From Gemmatimonadota bacterium (GTDB lineage Bacteria; Gemmatimonadota; Gemmatimonadetes; Gemmatimonadales; GWC2-71-9), in NCBI GenBank assembly GCA_020351775.1, contig CP070666.1, forward strand, positions 2,815,486 to 2,848,100: a stretch of DNA of 32,615 nt. Reading direction: 5' to 3'. Within the stretch, counting starts at the first letter, position 1, and every line of letters begins with the position of its first letter. Below are positions 23,847-31,720 of this stretch, one piece after another. A program made the translations under genes and the position numbers. The notes beneath the pieces are model-generated. The model had not been told where the DNA came from. It made no database searches and saw only the letters and a list, made by a program, of their open reading frames with translations.

Positions 23847-25079
23847 TCACCACTCGTCGACCTTCAGCACCGATCGTAGCAATACGTTGCCGCCGTGCGC
23901 TACGTCCTCAGGCCGCGTCAGTTCCCGTGGACAGTGACTCACGCCAGCGACGGAAGGGACGAATATCATGCCTGTAGGGCAAACCTGAGCCAGCTTCTGG
24001 GCGTCGTGTCCGGCTCCGGAGGGCATAAGCCGCGTCGTCAGCCCGAGTTCCTCGGCCGCCTGCGAGATGACTTCACGGAGCCGCGCGTCGGTGGGGATGC
24101 CGGCGACCGACTGCCGGCAGTGGGCCGTGAACGAGACCCGGTGCCGGTCGGAGATCGCTTCCAGCTCAGACTGGATCGATTGCCAGATGGGCTTCAGCCT
24201 GGCCGAGTCAGGATCTCTCAACTCCACCGTCAACGCCACCTCTCCCGGTATCACGTTGGGTGCTCCCGGACTGACCTCGAACGCCCCTACGGTACCTACC
24301 TGGTTTCCAGGGATCGCTCTGACAATGCGATCTACCGCGAGCGCCAGCTCCGCGGCCGGCAGTAGAGCGTCGATGCGTTCATCCATAGCTGTGGTGCCGG
24401 CATGGTTCGGTACGCCGGTTATCGTGACATCATATTGGTCTATTGCGACAAAGCCCTGCACGACGCCGATATCGATCCCGTGCGAATCGAGGACACTTCC
24501 CTGCTCCACGTGCAATTCGACGTAGGCGAGGAGGCTCCCCGGTTTCCATGTAGCTTTCCCGACTCGAGCAGGATCTCCTCCGATGCGCCGGATCTTGTCA
24601 GAAAGCCTCACACCGTAAGAATCGAGTTCGTTGACGGCTGCTTGCGACAGCTCACCGATAAATCCCCTGCTCCCAGTGAGGCCGCCTTCCTCATCGCACC
24701 AGACCGCCACCTCTAGCGGATGCCGGTTCCTGTATCCCGCCTCCGCCACAGTGTGAGCGACTTCAATCGCTGCAAGCGAGCCCAACGCACCGTCGTACGC
24801 GCCTCCATTGGGAACCGTGTCGATGTGGGATCCAAACAGAATCGTTCCCATCGCTGCGACTGAGCTCTCGCGCCTGCCGAAGATGTTTCCGACCGGATCG
24901 ACCCTGACGTTGAGTCCCGCGTGGCGCATCAAGCTCATCACGTATCTGCGCGCTTCGATATCGGCATCGGAGAACGCGGGCCGATCCACTCCACCCCCGG
25001 GTGTCTTCCCATATTCCGCCAACTCAGCGATGCGCCGCACGAGGCGGTCCGCGTTGATGGTGAGATTCTCGTTGGCCAT
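23847..25079 (-). CDS. M20-family N-carbamoyl-amino-acid hydrolase / allantoate amidohydrolase-like enzyme
   Basis: This 410-residue cytoplasmic metalloamidase of the hydantoinase/carbamoylase family cleaves N-carbamoyl-L-amino acids, ureidopropionate or allantoate. Zinc-site marks are GSHIDTVPNGGAYDGALG at 83-100 (His85, Asp96), CDEEGG at 128-133 (Glu130/131) and VELHVEQG at 187-194 (His190). SGAGHDAQ and VSHCPREL lie near the C-terminus. The fold has a catalytic di-metal domain with an inserted dimerisation lid at about 210-325. The length is normal. ATG 25079 has GAGGT ten bases upstream. It is divergent from a DUF3311/symporter pair that may import its substrate or product. Motifs alone do not decide between carbamoylase, allantoate and ureidopropionate activities. 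Confidence 0.88.
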   Translation of the reverse strand: MANENLTINADRLVRRIAELAEYGKTPGGGVDRPAFSDADIEARRYVMSLMRHAGLNVRVDPVGNIFGRRESSVAAMGTILFGSHIDTVPNGGAYDGALGSLAAIEVAHTVAEAGYRNRHPLEVAVWCDEEGGLTGSRGFIGELSQAAVNELDSYGVRLSDKIRRIGGDPARVGKATWKPGSLLAYVELHVEQGSVLDSHGIDIGVVQGFVAIDQYDVTITGVPNHAGTTAMDERIDALLPAAELALAVDRIVRAIPGNQVGTVGAFEVSPGAPNVIPGEVALTVELRDPDSARLKPIWQSIQSELEAISDRHRVSFTAHCRQSVAGIPTDARLREVISQAAEELGLTTRLMPSGAGHDAQKLAQVCPTGMIFVPSVAGVSHCPRELTRPEDVAHGGNVLLRSVLKVDEW

Positions 25080-25254
25080 CGAGCTATGACCTCACAGTGA
25101 TCATGGCCTCGCACTTTCAGTGAGCCTGTAAGGTAACCCTACCTAGACGCACATCCTTGCCATAGAAAGGCACCGTGAACTGCAGACCAGTCGGGCCCAG
25201 TGTCGTGTCACCCCTGCAGTGGCACGAGAGCTACCGCGTCACGCAATACCGACG

Positions 25255-25260
25255 TAGCAT
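25255..25260 (+). promoter_or_regulatory. putative -10 element close to the DUF3311 start (leaderless pattern)
   Basis: TAGCAT ends six bases before ATG 25267 and no ribosome site lies between. A TAnnnT box at this distance is the pattern of leaderless transcripts. The 187-bp divergent gap also holds TACCTTAC on the minus strand (25135-25128), a candidate for the M20 gene. Confidence 0.3.
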
Positions 25261-25266
25261 TGTTCC

Positions 25267-25482
25267 ATGCCAAACCGGTCTAGGCTGAAAAGGATTGCCA
25301 CTCGCGCTGCTATCGCATACTTCGTGGCGATGGCTGTCGCCGTCACGTTCCCCGGTGTTACTCCGTTCAACACGATCAGACCCTTCATATTCGGCGTTCC
25401 GTTCGTGTTCGCTTGGTATCTATGCTGGATCGTCGGCTCCCTACTCGTCTTCGCATTCCTCTACAAGGTATTCAGCGAATGA
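25267..25482 (+). CDS. DUF3311 small membrane protein, symporter partner
   Basis: This 71-residue protein has two membrane segments (about 13-30 and 46-67) separated by the family motif PFNTIRPFIFGVPFVFAWY. Proteins of this type are usually encoded just upstream of sodium:solute symporters of the MctP/PanF sort and are thought to be small accessory subunits. Its stop overlaps the symporter start by four bases (ATGA), so the two are translated together. The start is ATG 25267 without a Shine-Dalgarno sequence. Confidence 0.85.
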   Translation: MPNRSRLKRIATRAAIAYFVAMAVAVTFPGVTPFNTIRPFIFGVPFVFAWYLCWIVGSLLVFAFLYKVFSE

Positions 25483-26960
25483 GTGACTGGCGCGTGGTCG
25501 TCACGATCGTTGCAGTCTACCTACTGATCAATCTGATGGTGGGCCTGCGGGCGGGTTCCCGTTCGACGGACACCGTGGCGGGATACGTGGCGGGCGACAG
25601 AGGATTCGGGACCTTGGTGATGTATTTCGTTACGGGCGCCACCATGTTCTCGGCCTTCGCCTTCCTCGGAGGCCCCGGTTGGGCGTACAGTCGTGGTGCA
25701 GCGGCGTTCTACATCCTCGCATACGCCGTCTTGGGCGTAGCGCCGTACTTCGCTTTGGGACCGTGGGCCGCACGATTGGGCAGAAGGCACGGATACGTAA
25801 CTCAAGCATCGCTGCTAGCCCACCGGTTTCAGAGTCGCTGGGTGGCCATCATCGCCGGCGTTGTGAGCGTCATTGCGATCACGCCCTATGTGGCGCTGCA
25901 GATGCGTGGTGCCGGAATCGTGTTCCAGCAGGTCACGGATGGTCACGTGCCGCTCCCGGCCGGGGCCGCCATCGCATACGGAGTGGTCCTGATCTACGTC
26001 TGGCGTAGTGGCGTCATGGGCGTTGGTTGGACCAACGTGCTTCAGGGTGTATTCATGATCGCGATTGCGTGGACCCTGGGCATCTACATCCCGTACAAAC
26101 TGTATGGTGGCATTGGGCCCATGTTCCAGCAGCTTGAGGCTCTGCGGCCGGAAATGCTGACCGTTCCCGGACTCGACGCCGACGGCGCTCGCTGGACTCA
26201 CGGAGCCTATTCCTCTGCCATCGCCGTCTCGGCCATCGGTGTCTGGATGTGGCCCCATCTGTTCATGAAGGCCTTTGCCGCGAAAGACGATGCGACCATC
26301 AGAAGGACAGTCTTGCTGTTCCCCACATTTCAGCTCTTCTTGTTCCCACTGTTCGTCGTCGGCTTTGCGGGGGTCATGTACGCCTCGGCTCCCGATACGG
26401 CCGACGCAATCATGCCACACATCGTCCTCACATCAGGTCTGCCCGCCCTGGTGGTCGGGTTGTTTTGTGCTGGCGCGTTGGCGGCTTCCATGTCGACCGG
26501 CGATGCCCTGGTGCACGGTGCCGCTGCTATCGCCGTCGAAGATGTGTACTCGGGTGTCCGCAAGAACCGAATGAGCCAGCACGACAAGCGGACTCTTATC
26601 CGATGGATGGCGGTGGCTGTCGGCGTGCTTGGCTACGCGATCGCCCTGGATACGAACCTGTCACTCGTCGGCATCCTGTTGGCTGCATACGGGGCAATAG
26701 TGCAACTCGCGCCTCCGGTCTACGCTGCCTTCCTCTGGAAACGTGCCACCGCCGCGGGCGTCGTGTCCGGTCTGCTGGTCGGCATCTGTGTTACCGGACT
26801 TCTGGTTGTCAGACCGGAATGGCGCCCACTGGATCTGCACGAAGGGATCGTTGGGCTCGCGGTGAATCTCGCCACCATGGTTCTGGTCTCTCTAGTGACT
26901 CGACCTCCCGATACCGATCATGTCACGGAGTGGTACCGGACCAGCAGGCAAGGTGCCTGA
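25479..26960 (+). CDS. sodium:solute symporter (SSS family), MctP-like
   Basis: This 493-residue inner-membrane transporter has about 13 hydrophobic segments. The SSS features are the first helix VAVYLLINLMVGLRAGSR, then FLGGPGWAYSRGAAAFYI, RRHGYVTQASLLAHRF, and GALAASMSTGDALVHGAA, a segment near the conserved sodium site 2. DUF3311-linked members transport monocarboxylates or amino acids. The neighbouring M20 amidase suggests an N-carbamoyl or ureido compound, which is inference from context. Start at ATG 25479 (AAGGT about ten bases upstream); the open frame reaches 25413 but overlaps the upstream gene. Confidence 0.88.
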   Translation: MSDWRVVVTIVAVYLLINLMVGLRAGSRSTDTVAGYVAGDRGFGTLVMYFVTGATMFSAFAFLGGPGWAYSRGAAAFYILAYAVLGVAPYFALGPWAARLGRRHGYVTQASLLAHRFQSRWVAIIAGVVSVIAITPYVALQMRGAGIVFQQVTDGHVPLPAGAAIAYGVVLIYVWRSGVMGVGWTNVLQGVFMIAIAWTLGIYIPYKLYGGIGPMFQQLEALRPEMLTVPGLDADGARWTHGAYSSAIAVSAIGVWMWPHLFMKAFAAKDDATIRRTVLLFPTFQLFLFPLFVVGFAGVMYASAPDTADAIMPHIVLTSGLPALVVGLFCAGALAASMSTGDALVHGAAAIAVEDVYSGVRKNRMSQHDKRTLIRWMAVAVGVLGYAIALDTNLSLVGILLAAYGAIVQLAPPVYAAFLWKRATAAGVVSGLLVGICVTGLLVVRPEWRPLDLHEGIVGLAVNLATMVLVSLVTRPPDTDHVTEWYRTSRQGA

Positions 26961-26984
26961 CTCGGGACCTGAGAAGCGGCGAGA

Positions 26985-27908
26985 CTACTCCCCGTTTCCC
27001 CGTATGCCGCGGTTTTCGCTACGCTCCTCCAATTCCTCGAGCGTGCAGGGCCAATCAGACTTGAGCAGGCGTGAGAGTGCCCGATCCTTGAGCAGGCGAC
27101 CTTCGGTCTGGCAGGTGGGGCAGTAGTTCGCTTCGTTCTCCCGGTACACGATGCGTTGGATTGGAGATCCACAATCAGGGCACGGCGCACCGTACTTGCC
27201 GTGGACCTTCATCTCAGGCCGGAACGCAGTGACCTTGGCGGGGAATCTCCCACGGGACTGCCCAATCAGCCGCTCCGTCCACGAGCGCAACGTTTCTCTG
27301 GCCGCAGCAAACAGCTGTGCCACTTCTGGCGGGTCCAGATTGCGGGTGAGCTTGAAAGGTGAGAGGCGCGCCGCATGAAGGATCTCGTCGGAGTAAGCGT
27401 TGCCCACACCGTTGATCACGGAGGGGTCACACAGTGCGCGTTTCAGTGTGTGGTTCGTCGCGCGCATGCGCACGCCGAAGTCCTCTAGGTCGCAGGTCAG
27501 GATTTCGAGGCCACCACGGTCGTGTTCGCTCAGAGACTCCTCGCCGTGGATCGCATGTAGCGAAGCCCGCCGCTTGGTGCCGGCCTCCGTCAGCAGCAGG
27601 GATCCGTTGGAGAACAGGAACGTTGCCTGGCCGCCCCCCTTTGAAGTCCTCGCTCGACGCTGCCTCCACCGCAGCCTCCCGGCAATCATCAGGTGAATCA
27701 CCAGGAAGTAGTCCTCCTCGAGCCGGAACACGATCCGTTTGCCCAGCCGCATGACGTCAATCAACGAGCGGCCGAAGGTTGCCTCAAGGGGAGGATCAAC
27801 GGAACGCAGCAGGAATGGACTGGCTAGTATCACACGGTCGAGCGACTCGCCCACAACTCGCTCGCGTAACGCGTGCAGATATAGCTCGAGGTCGGGTAGC
27901 TCAGGCAC
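26985..27908 (-). CDS. Fpg/Nei-family DNA glycosylase
   Basis: This 307-residue base-excision-repair enzyme starts PELPDLELY: Pro2 is the catalytic nucleophile and Glu3 the acid, after Met removal. Lys57 is in LGKRIV. The helix-two-turn-helix is INGVGNAYSDEILHAARLSP at 165-184. A C-terminal zinc finger has Cys243, Cys246, Cys263 and Cys266. The Arg of the finger that contacts the extrahelical-base site in E. coli Fpg is replaced within ENEANYC. The tail after the finger (QTEGRLLKDRALSRLLKSDWP) is longer than in E. coli Fpg. Both mark a distinct Fpg-like subfamily, so 8-oxoguanine specificity is not assured. The start is GTG 27908, 14 bp after the kinase-permease stop, so co-transcription is likely. 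Confidence 0.88.
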   Translation of the reverse strand: MPELPDLELYLHALRERVVGESLDRVILASPFLLRSVDPPLEATFGRSLIDVMRLGKRIVFRLEEDYFLVIHLMIAGRLRWRQRRARTSKGGGQATFLFSNGSLLLTEAGTKRRASLHAIHGEESLSEHDRGGLEILTCDLEDFGVRMRATNHTLKRALCDPSVINGVGNAYSDEILHAARLSPFKLTRNLDPPEVAQLFAAARETLRSWTERLIGQSRGRFPAKVTAFRPEMKVHGKYGAPCPDCGSPIQRIVYRENEANYCPTCQTEGRLLKDRALSRLLKSDWPCTLEELEERSENRGIRGNGE

Positions 27909-27922
27909 GAACCGTTCTCAGG

Positions 27923-30900
27923 TCACTCGTACCGCAACACTCCCACAGGATCGATTCGGCTCGCCCTGATGGCCGGCAGCAGGCTGGCCAGCGCAGCAAC
28001 GATCAGGAATAGCAGTAACACTCCCCCGAATGTGACCGGGTCGAACGCGCCGACACCAAACAACACAGCCTTGAGCAGGTAGCTCACCGCCAGGGCGAGA
28101 ACGATGCCCACCGCCAACCCGACGACGCCCAATCTGAGTCCTTCGCCCACGAACAGCCTCCGCACCGCGCCGCTGGAGGAGCCGAGCGCCATGCGTACTC
28201 CAATCTCTTTGCGTCGCTGGGCCACCGAGTAGGCAATCACCCCGTATACGCCGAGACTGGCAAGCAATAGCGACGCACCGCCCAGGATAGCGAGCAGTAT
28301 CGAGCTGATGCTCCACGGTAGCATGTTCTGGTCGACGATGTAGTTCATCGTCATGATGTTCACTGGAAGGTTCCCGTCAGCCCGGAGTAGTGCCTGGCGC
28401 AACGGATTCACGATCGCGCTGCGCGGCCCGCTCGCCGCTGCGATCAGGAACCGGCGGCGGCTGGGGTCCTGGCGTAGCGGGCGATAGATCTGCGGCTTCT
28501 CCGCCGTCGCTAGGCCTTCGAACTTCACATCTCCGACTACACCGACCACCGTTGCCAGATATGGGTCCGGATCCCCGGAAACTAGCAGTGCCTGACCGAT
28601 GGGAATCTCCTGTGACCAGACCTCGTCTGCCAGACTCTGACTCACGATCACTACCGATGGAGCGTCTTCAGAGTCGGCTTCCTCAAAGTCACGTCCGGCC
28701 ACAACGGGTATTTCCATGGCATCGAAGTATCCTGGCGATACGGCATTGAAGACCCCTAGGGACCAGTCATCCCGGGACGCCGGAACCCGAGCCGGATGCG
28801 AGAAGCCGCCCAAATCAACCTCATGGTTCAATGGCAAGCGGTAGGCCGCAGCCGCCACTCGCACACCTGGGACGGCTGCGGCTTCGGCCTGCGCACGTTC
28901 GTAGTAGTCGTGCACCTCCTCCATGTCACGGTACTCTGACGCGGGCAGGGAGACGGAAGCCGCCAGCACCGGATCGGGCTGGAATCCAAGGTCCACGTCC
29001 TGCATTGCCAGGAAGCTCCTGGTCGCCAGTCCCATTCCACTCACCAACACGACCGCCGCAGCTACTTCAAACACGACGAGGGCTCTGCGAGCCTTCATCG
29101 ACTGCAACCCGAGGCCGCCCCGGCTACCCTCTTTCAAGGCCACGCTCAGATCCGTACGCGAAGCGGACATCGCGGGGGCTAGACCGAACAGGACCACCGC
29201 TGCGAGGGTCACGAGCAGCGTGAACAGCAACACGCTGCCATCGACCGACGCCTCGCCGACTCGGTACCAGTCCTCCGGGATCAGCGGGCCCAACAGCCCT
29301 GCACCCCAATGAGCTGCCAGTACACCGATCGTGCCCCCGGCAAGCGCCAGCACCAGGCTCTCGGTGAGGAGCTGACGCAGGATTCGCCCGCGTCCCGCGC
29401 CGAGTGCCGTGCGGACCGCCACCTCACCGGTGCGTGCCGTACCGCGGGCGAGCGTCAGACTCGCGACGTTCACGCAAACTATGACGAGTGCAAAGCCAAC
29501 GGCGGCCATCAACAAGGTGAACGTTATGCGGAGGATATCCCATACGAAGCTCAGCGCCTTGCGAATTGGTAACACGCTGACGCCGGCAAATCGGCCGTCC
29601 GCCTCGGGATGCAGCTCGGCAAGACCAGCGTGGATGACGTTCAGTTCTTCGTGCGCCCGCGCCAACGTCCAGTCAGGGTCGAGTCGCCCCACTATTATCG
29701 CGTTGCCCCCGTGGCTTCGCTCCAAACTGGCCGAGTCGGGCCGGATCGGCAGCCACAGGTCGATCCCCCCGAACGGAAAGACGAAGTCTTCGGGCATCAC
29801 TCCCACGACGGTGCGGGAGATGCCATCGACGACGATCGACTTGCCCAGGATTTCGTGATCACCACCATACCGTCGCTGCCACAGGCCGTGGTCCAGGACG
29901 GCGACCTCCGGGCCGGTCTGCTCGCCCTCCTCTGCGACGAACGTGCGACCCAAGGCTGGCGGCGAGCGCAATACCGCGAACATGTTGTCAGTCACGAATC
30001 CAACCAGTACCCGCTCGGGTCCCTCCACACCGGTCAGGTTCCTGGAGCCGTAGTAGTAGGCTCCCATGTCCTCGAACGCCCGGCTCTGCTCCCGGTAGTC
30101 GCGCAGCTGCGGCAGTGAGAACCTGAAACGGTCCCAGCCGATCACCGAGTCCACATGGCCCAACTGCACCAGCCGCTCGGCGTCACCAAACGGCAGCGGC
30201 CGCAGGAAATAGGGGCTCATGAGGCTGAACACCAGCGCGTTGGCCGCGATCCCGAACGCCAGGGTCAGCATGACGATTGCCGCGTAGGCAGGTGCCCGCG
30301 CAAAGGTCCTGAACGCGTAGACCACGTCCTGTTTGATCGATCCTAGCATCTGAATTCCTTTCACCAAAACCGGTACACTCTTGCTTGGACGGGTACCGGA
30401 TGGCGCACGGCCCCTTACCCGCGCTACCGCAGCCGAGAGCCGGGATACGGCGATCGAGATCCGCTCCCGCAGCGGCAGCACATGTCGTGACCCACTCGCA
30501 AGTGATTCGACAAACCCGGCGGCTGATGTCGGCCTCCGCTCCAGATCGAGCGACATACCACGCCGAACAGTCGCGGCCACCCTGCTGGGGATCTCGGGTA
30601 CGAGCCGCTTTAGATCAGGTACATCTGCGGTGAAGCGTTGGGCCACTACTGCCATCGTGTTGGCACCGCCGAAGGGTGCTCGGCCCGCCAGCATCTCGAA
30701 CGTCATGCACGCCAGGCTGTAGATGTCGGATCGGGCGTCTAGATTGCGCTCACCGCCAGCCTGTTCCGGACTAACGTAGGCCGGCGTGCCGGCAGACGTG
30801 TCGATCGCGCTCGGCTTGCCCCACTCGAACGCTTCGGCATGGATGGCGCGCGAGATCCCGAAATCCGCAACGTAGGCGTGATCCCCGGACAGCAACACGT

Positions 30901-31537
30901 TGGCCGGCTTCACATCGCAGTGCAGTACGTGGTTCTCATGCGCGAATGTGAGCGCGGCGGCCACTCCCTTGGTCAAGCGCACGGTCGTCTCCACCGAGAG
31001 CCGCCGCCTGCGGTTCAGCAGATCCCGCAGTGATCCGCCCCTGACGTAGGGCATGACGTAGAAGGGGTACCCGGCGGCCTCGCCCGCATCGTGGAGAGGG
31101 AGAATGTGTGGGTGCTCGAGCCGGGCAGCATAGCGCATCTCCTTGAGGAATTGCCTTATGCCGATGCCGCTGACCGCCTCCTGTGAGACCACCTTGATGG
31201 CCACAAGACGGCCGAGCCGCACGTCACGCGCCACATAGACCGTCCCCATGCCGCCGTGTCCCAGTTCCCGGTCGATCAAGTACCGCTCAGATATGGCTGC
31301 ATGGAATGCTTGGTCTGACCAGCCGCCCGACTCTGTCTCGAAGAGCTCATCGAAGGCCACTTGGAACGCATCGAGCATCCGCTCACGTGTCTTACCCGAT
31401 GGATACGGATGCTTGCCGTTCACGATATCCGACCAGTGCCCGCGAGAGAGAGCGAGTTTTATCGCCCAGTGATTCTGGGACAAGTTGCTCCGGGCGATCA
31501 ATTCGCGGAGCCGGTCGAGTCTGAGGCGCACTCGCAT
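27923..31537 (-). CDS. fusion: HTH + Ser/Thr protein kinase + MacB/FtsX-type permease (ADOP-like)
   Basis: One 1204-codon frame. Residues 8-65 form an XRE-like helix-turn-helix. Residues 86-345 are a Hanks kinase: glycine loop GHGGMGTV at 93-100, Lys115 in VAIKVV, Glu133 in the C helix, HCDVKPANVLL at 206-216 with catalytic Asp208 and Asn213, DFG at 225-227, and SPEQ at 256-259. A short linker leads to a permease beginning ML(G)SIKQDVVYAFRTF at 397-412: a first helix at 418-440, an extracytoplasmic MacB-type domain at about 441-665, three helices at 670-790, then a second copy (helix about 815-838, periplasmic domain, helices 1077-1100, 1130-1155 and 1168-1190), ending EIGVRMALG and DPVGVLRYE, as in acidobacterial duplicated orphan permeases. 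No ATPase domain is present. The kinase faces the cytoplasm. The role is probably signal-controlled export or envelope work. Confidence 0.9.
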   Translation of the reverse strand: MRVRLRLDRLRELIARSNLSQNHWAIKLALSRGHWSDIVNGKHPYPSGKTRERMLDAFQVAFDELFETESGGWSDQAFHAAISERYLIDRELGHGGMGTVYVARDVRLGRLVAIKVVSQEAVSGIGIRQFLKEMRYAARLEHPHILPLHDAGEAAGYPFYVMPYVRGGSLRDLLNRRRRLSVETTVRLTKGVAAALTFAHENHVLHCDVKPANVLLSGDHAYVADFGISRAIHAEAFEWGKPSAIDTSAGTPAYVSPEQAGGERNLDARSDIYSLACMTFEMLAGRAPFGGANTMAVVAQRFTADVPDLKRLVPEIPSRVAATVRRGMSLDLERRPTSAAGFVESLASGSRHVLPLRERISIAVSRLSAAVARVRGRAPSGTRPSKSVPVLVKGIQMLGSIKQDVVYAFRTFARAPAYAAIVMLTLAFGIAANALVFSLMSPYFLRPLPFGDAERLVQLGHVDSVIGWDRFRFSLPQLRDYREQSRAFEDMGAYYYGSRNLTGVEGPERVLVGFVTDNMFAVLRSPPALGRTFVAEEGEQTGPEVAVLDHGLWQRRYGGDHEILGKSIVVDGISRTVVGVMPEDFVFPFGGIDLWLPIRPDSASLERSHGGNAIIVGRLDPDWTLARAHEELNVIHAGLAELHPEADGRFAGVSVLPIRKALSFVWDILRITFTLLMAAVGFALVIVCVNVASLTLARGTARTGEVAVRTALGAGRGRILRQLLTESLVLALAGGTIGVLAAHWGAGLLGPLIPEDWYRVGEASVDGSVLLFTLLVTLAAVVLFGLAPAMSASRTDLSVALKEGSRGGLGLQSMKARRALVVFEVAAAVVLVSGMGLATRSFLAMQDVDLGFQPDPVLAASVSLPASEYRDMEEVHDYYERAQAEAAAVPGVRVAAAAYRLPLNHEVDLGGFSHPARVPASRDDWSLGVFNAVSPGYFDAMEIPVVAGRDFEEADSEDAPSVVIVSQSLADEVWSQEIPIGQALLVSGDPDPYLATVVGVVGDVKFEGLATAEKPQIYRPLRQDPSRRRFLIAAASGPRSAIVNPLRQALLRADGNLPVNIMTMNYIVDQNMLPWSISSILLAILGGASLLLASLGVYGVIAYSVAQRRKEIGVRMALGSSSGAVRRLFVGEGLRLGVVGLAVGIVLALAVSYLLKAVLFGVGAFDPVTFGGVLLLFLIVAALASLLPAIRASRIDPVGVLRYE

Positions 31538-31559
31538 TTCGATGAAGTTCCCCGCTTGC

Positions 31560-31567
31560 CTAAGATA
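31560..31567 (-). promoter_or_regulatory. putative -10 element of the kinase-permease gene
   Basis: TATCTTAG on the minus strand lies 22 bases before the ATG at 31537, so transcription would start close to the gene. The same hexamer type occurs before several other genes in this window. Confidence 0.35.
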
Positions 31568-31569
31568 CG

Positions 31570-31585
31570 GTGGTTCCGTGGTTCC
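31570..31585. repeat. tandem 8-bp repeat beside the kinase-permease promoter
   Basis: GTGGTTCC occurs twice in direct succession (31570-31577 and 31578-31585), immediately upstream of the TATCTT element in the minus direction. A regulator could bind there, for example the HTH domain of the same gene, but this is only a guess. Confidence 0.4.
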
Positions 31586-31707
31586 GTTTCAGCAATCGGT
31601 CAGAAAGTGTTCGGAAAGGTTCGGAGCAACGGCGTGAAGAGGCAAAACGGCGGGTACTAGCCGAAGATCCCACCTGTTCCTGCCACTCACCCAACGCGAA
31701 ACCGGAC

Positions 31708-31713
31708 TAGATT
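31708..31713 (+). promoter_or_regulatory. putative -10 element close to the enoyl-CoA hydratase start
   Basis: TAGATT ends seven bases before ATG 31721, with no Shine-Dalgarno sequence between. This is the same leaderless pattern as at 25255-25260. Confidence 0.3.
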
Positions 31714-31720
31714 CTGATCC

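Noticed and set aside
26249..27064. 271-residue open frame on the plus strand
   Set aside because: A shifted-frame shadow of the symporter gene, very rich in Arg, Cys and Gly.
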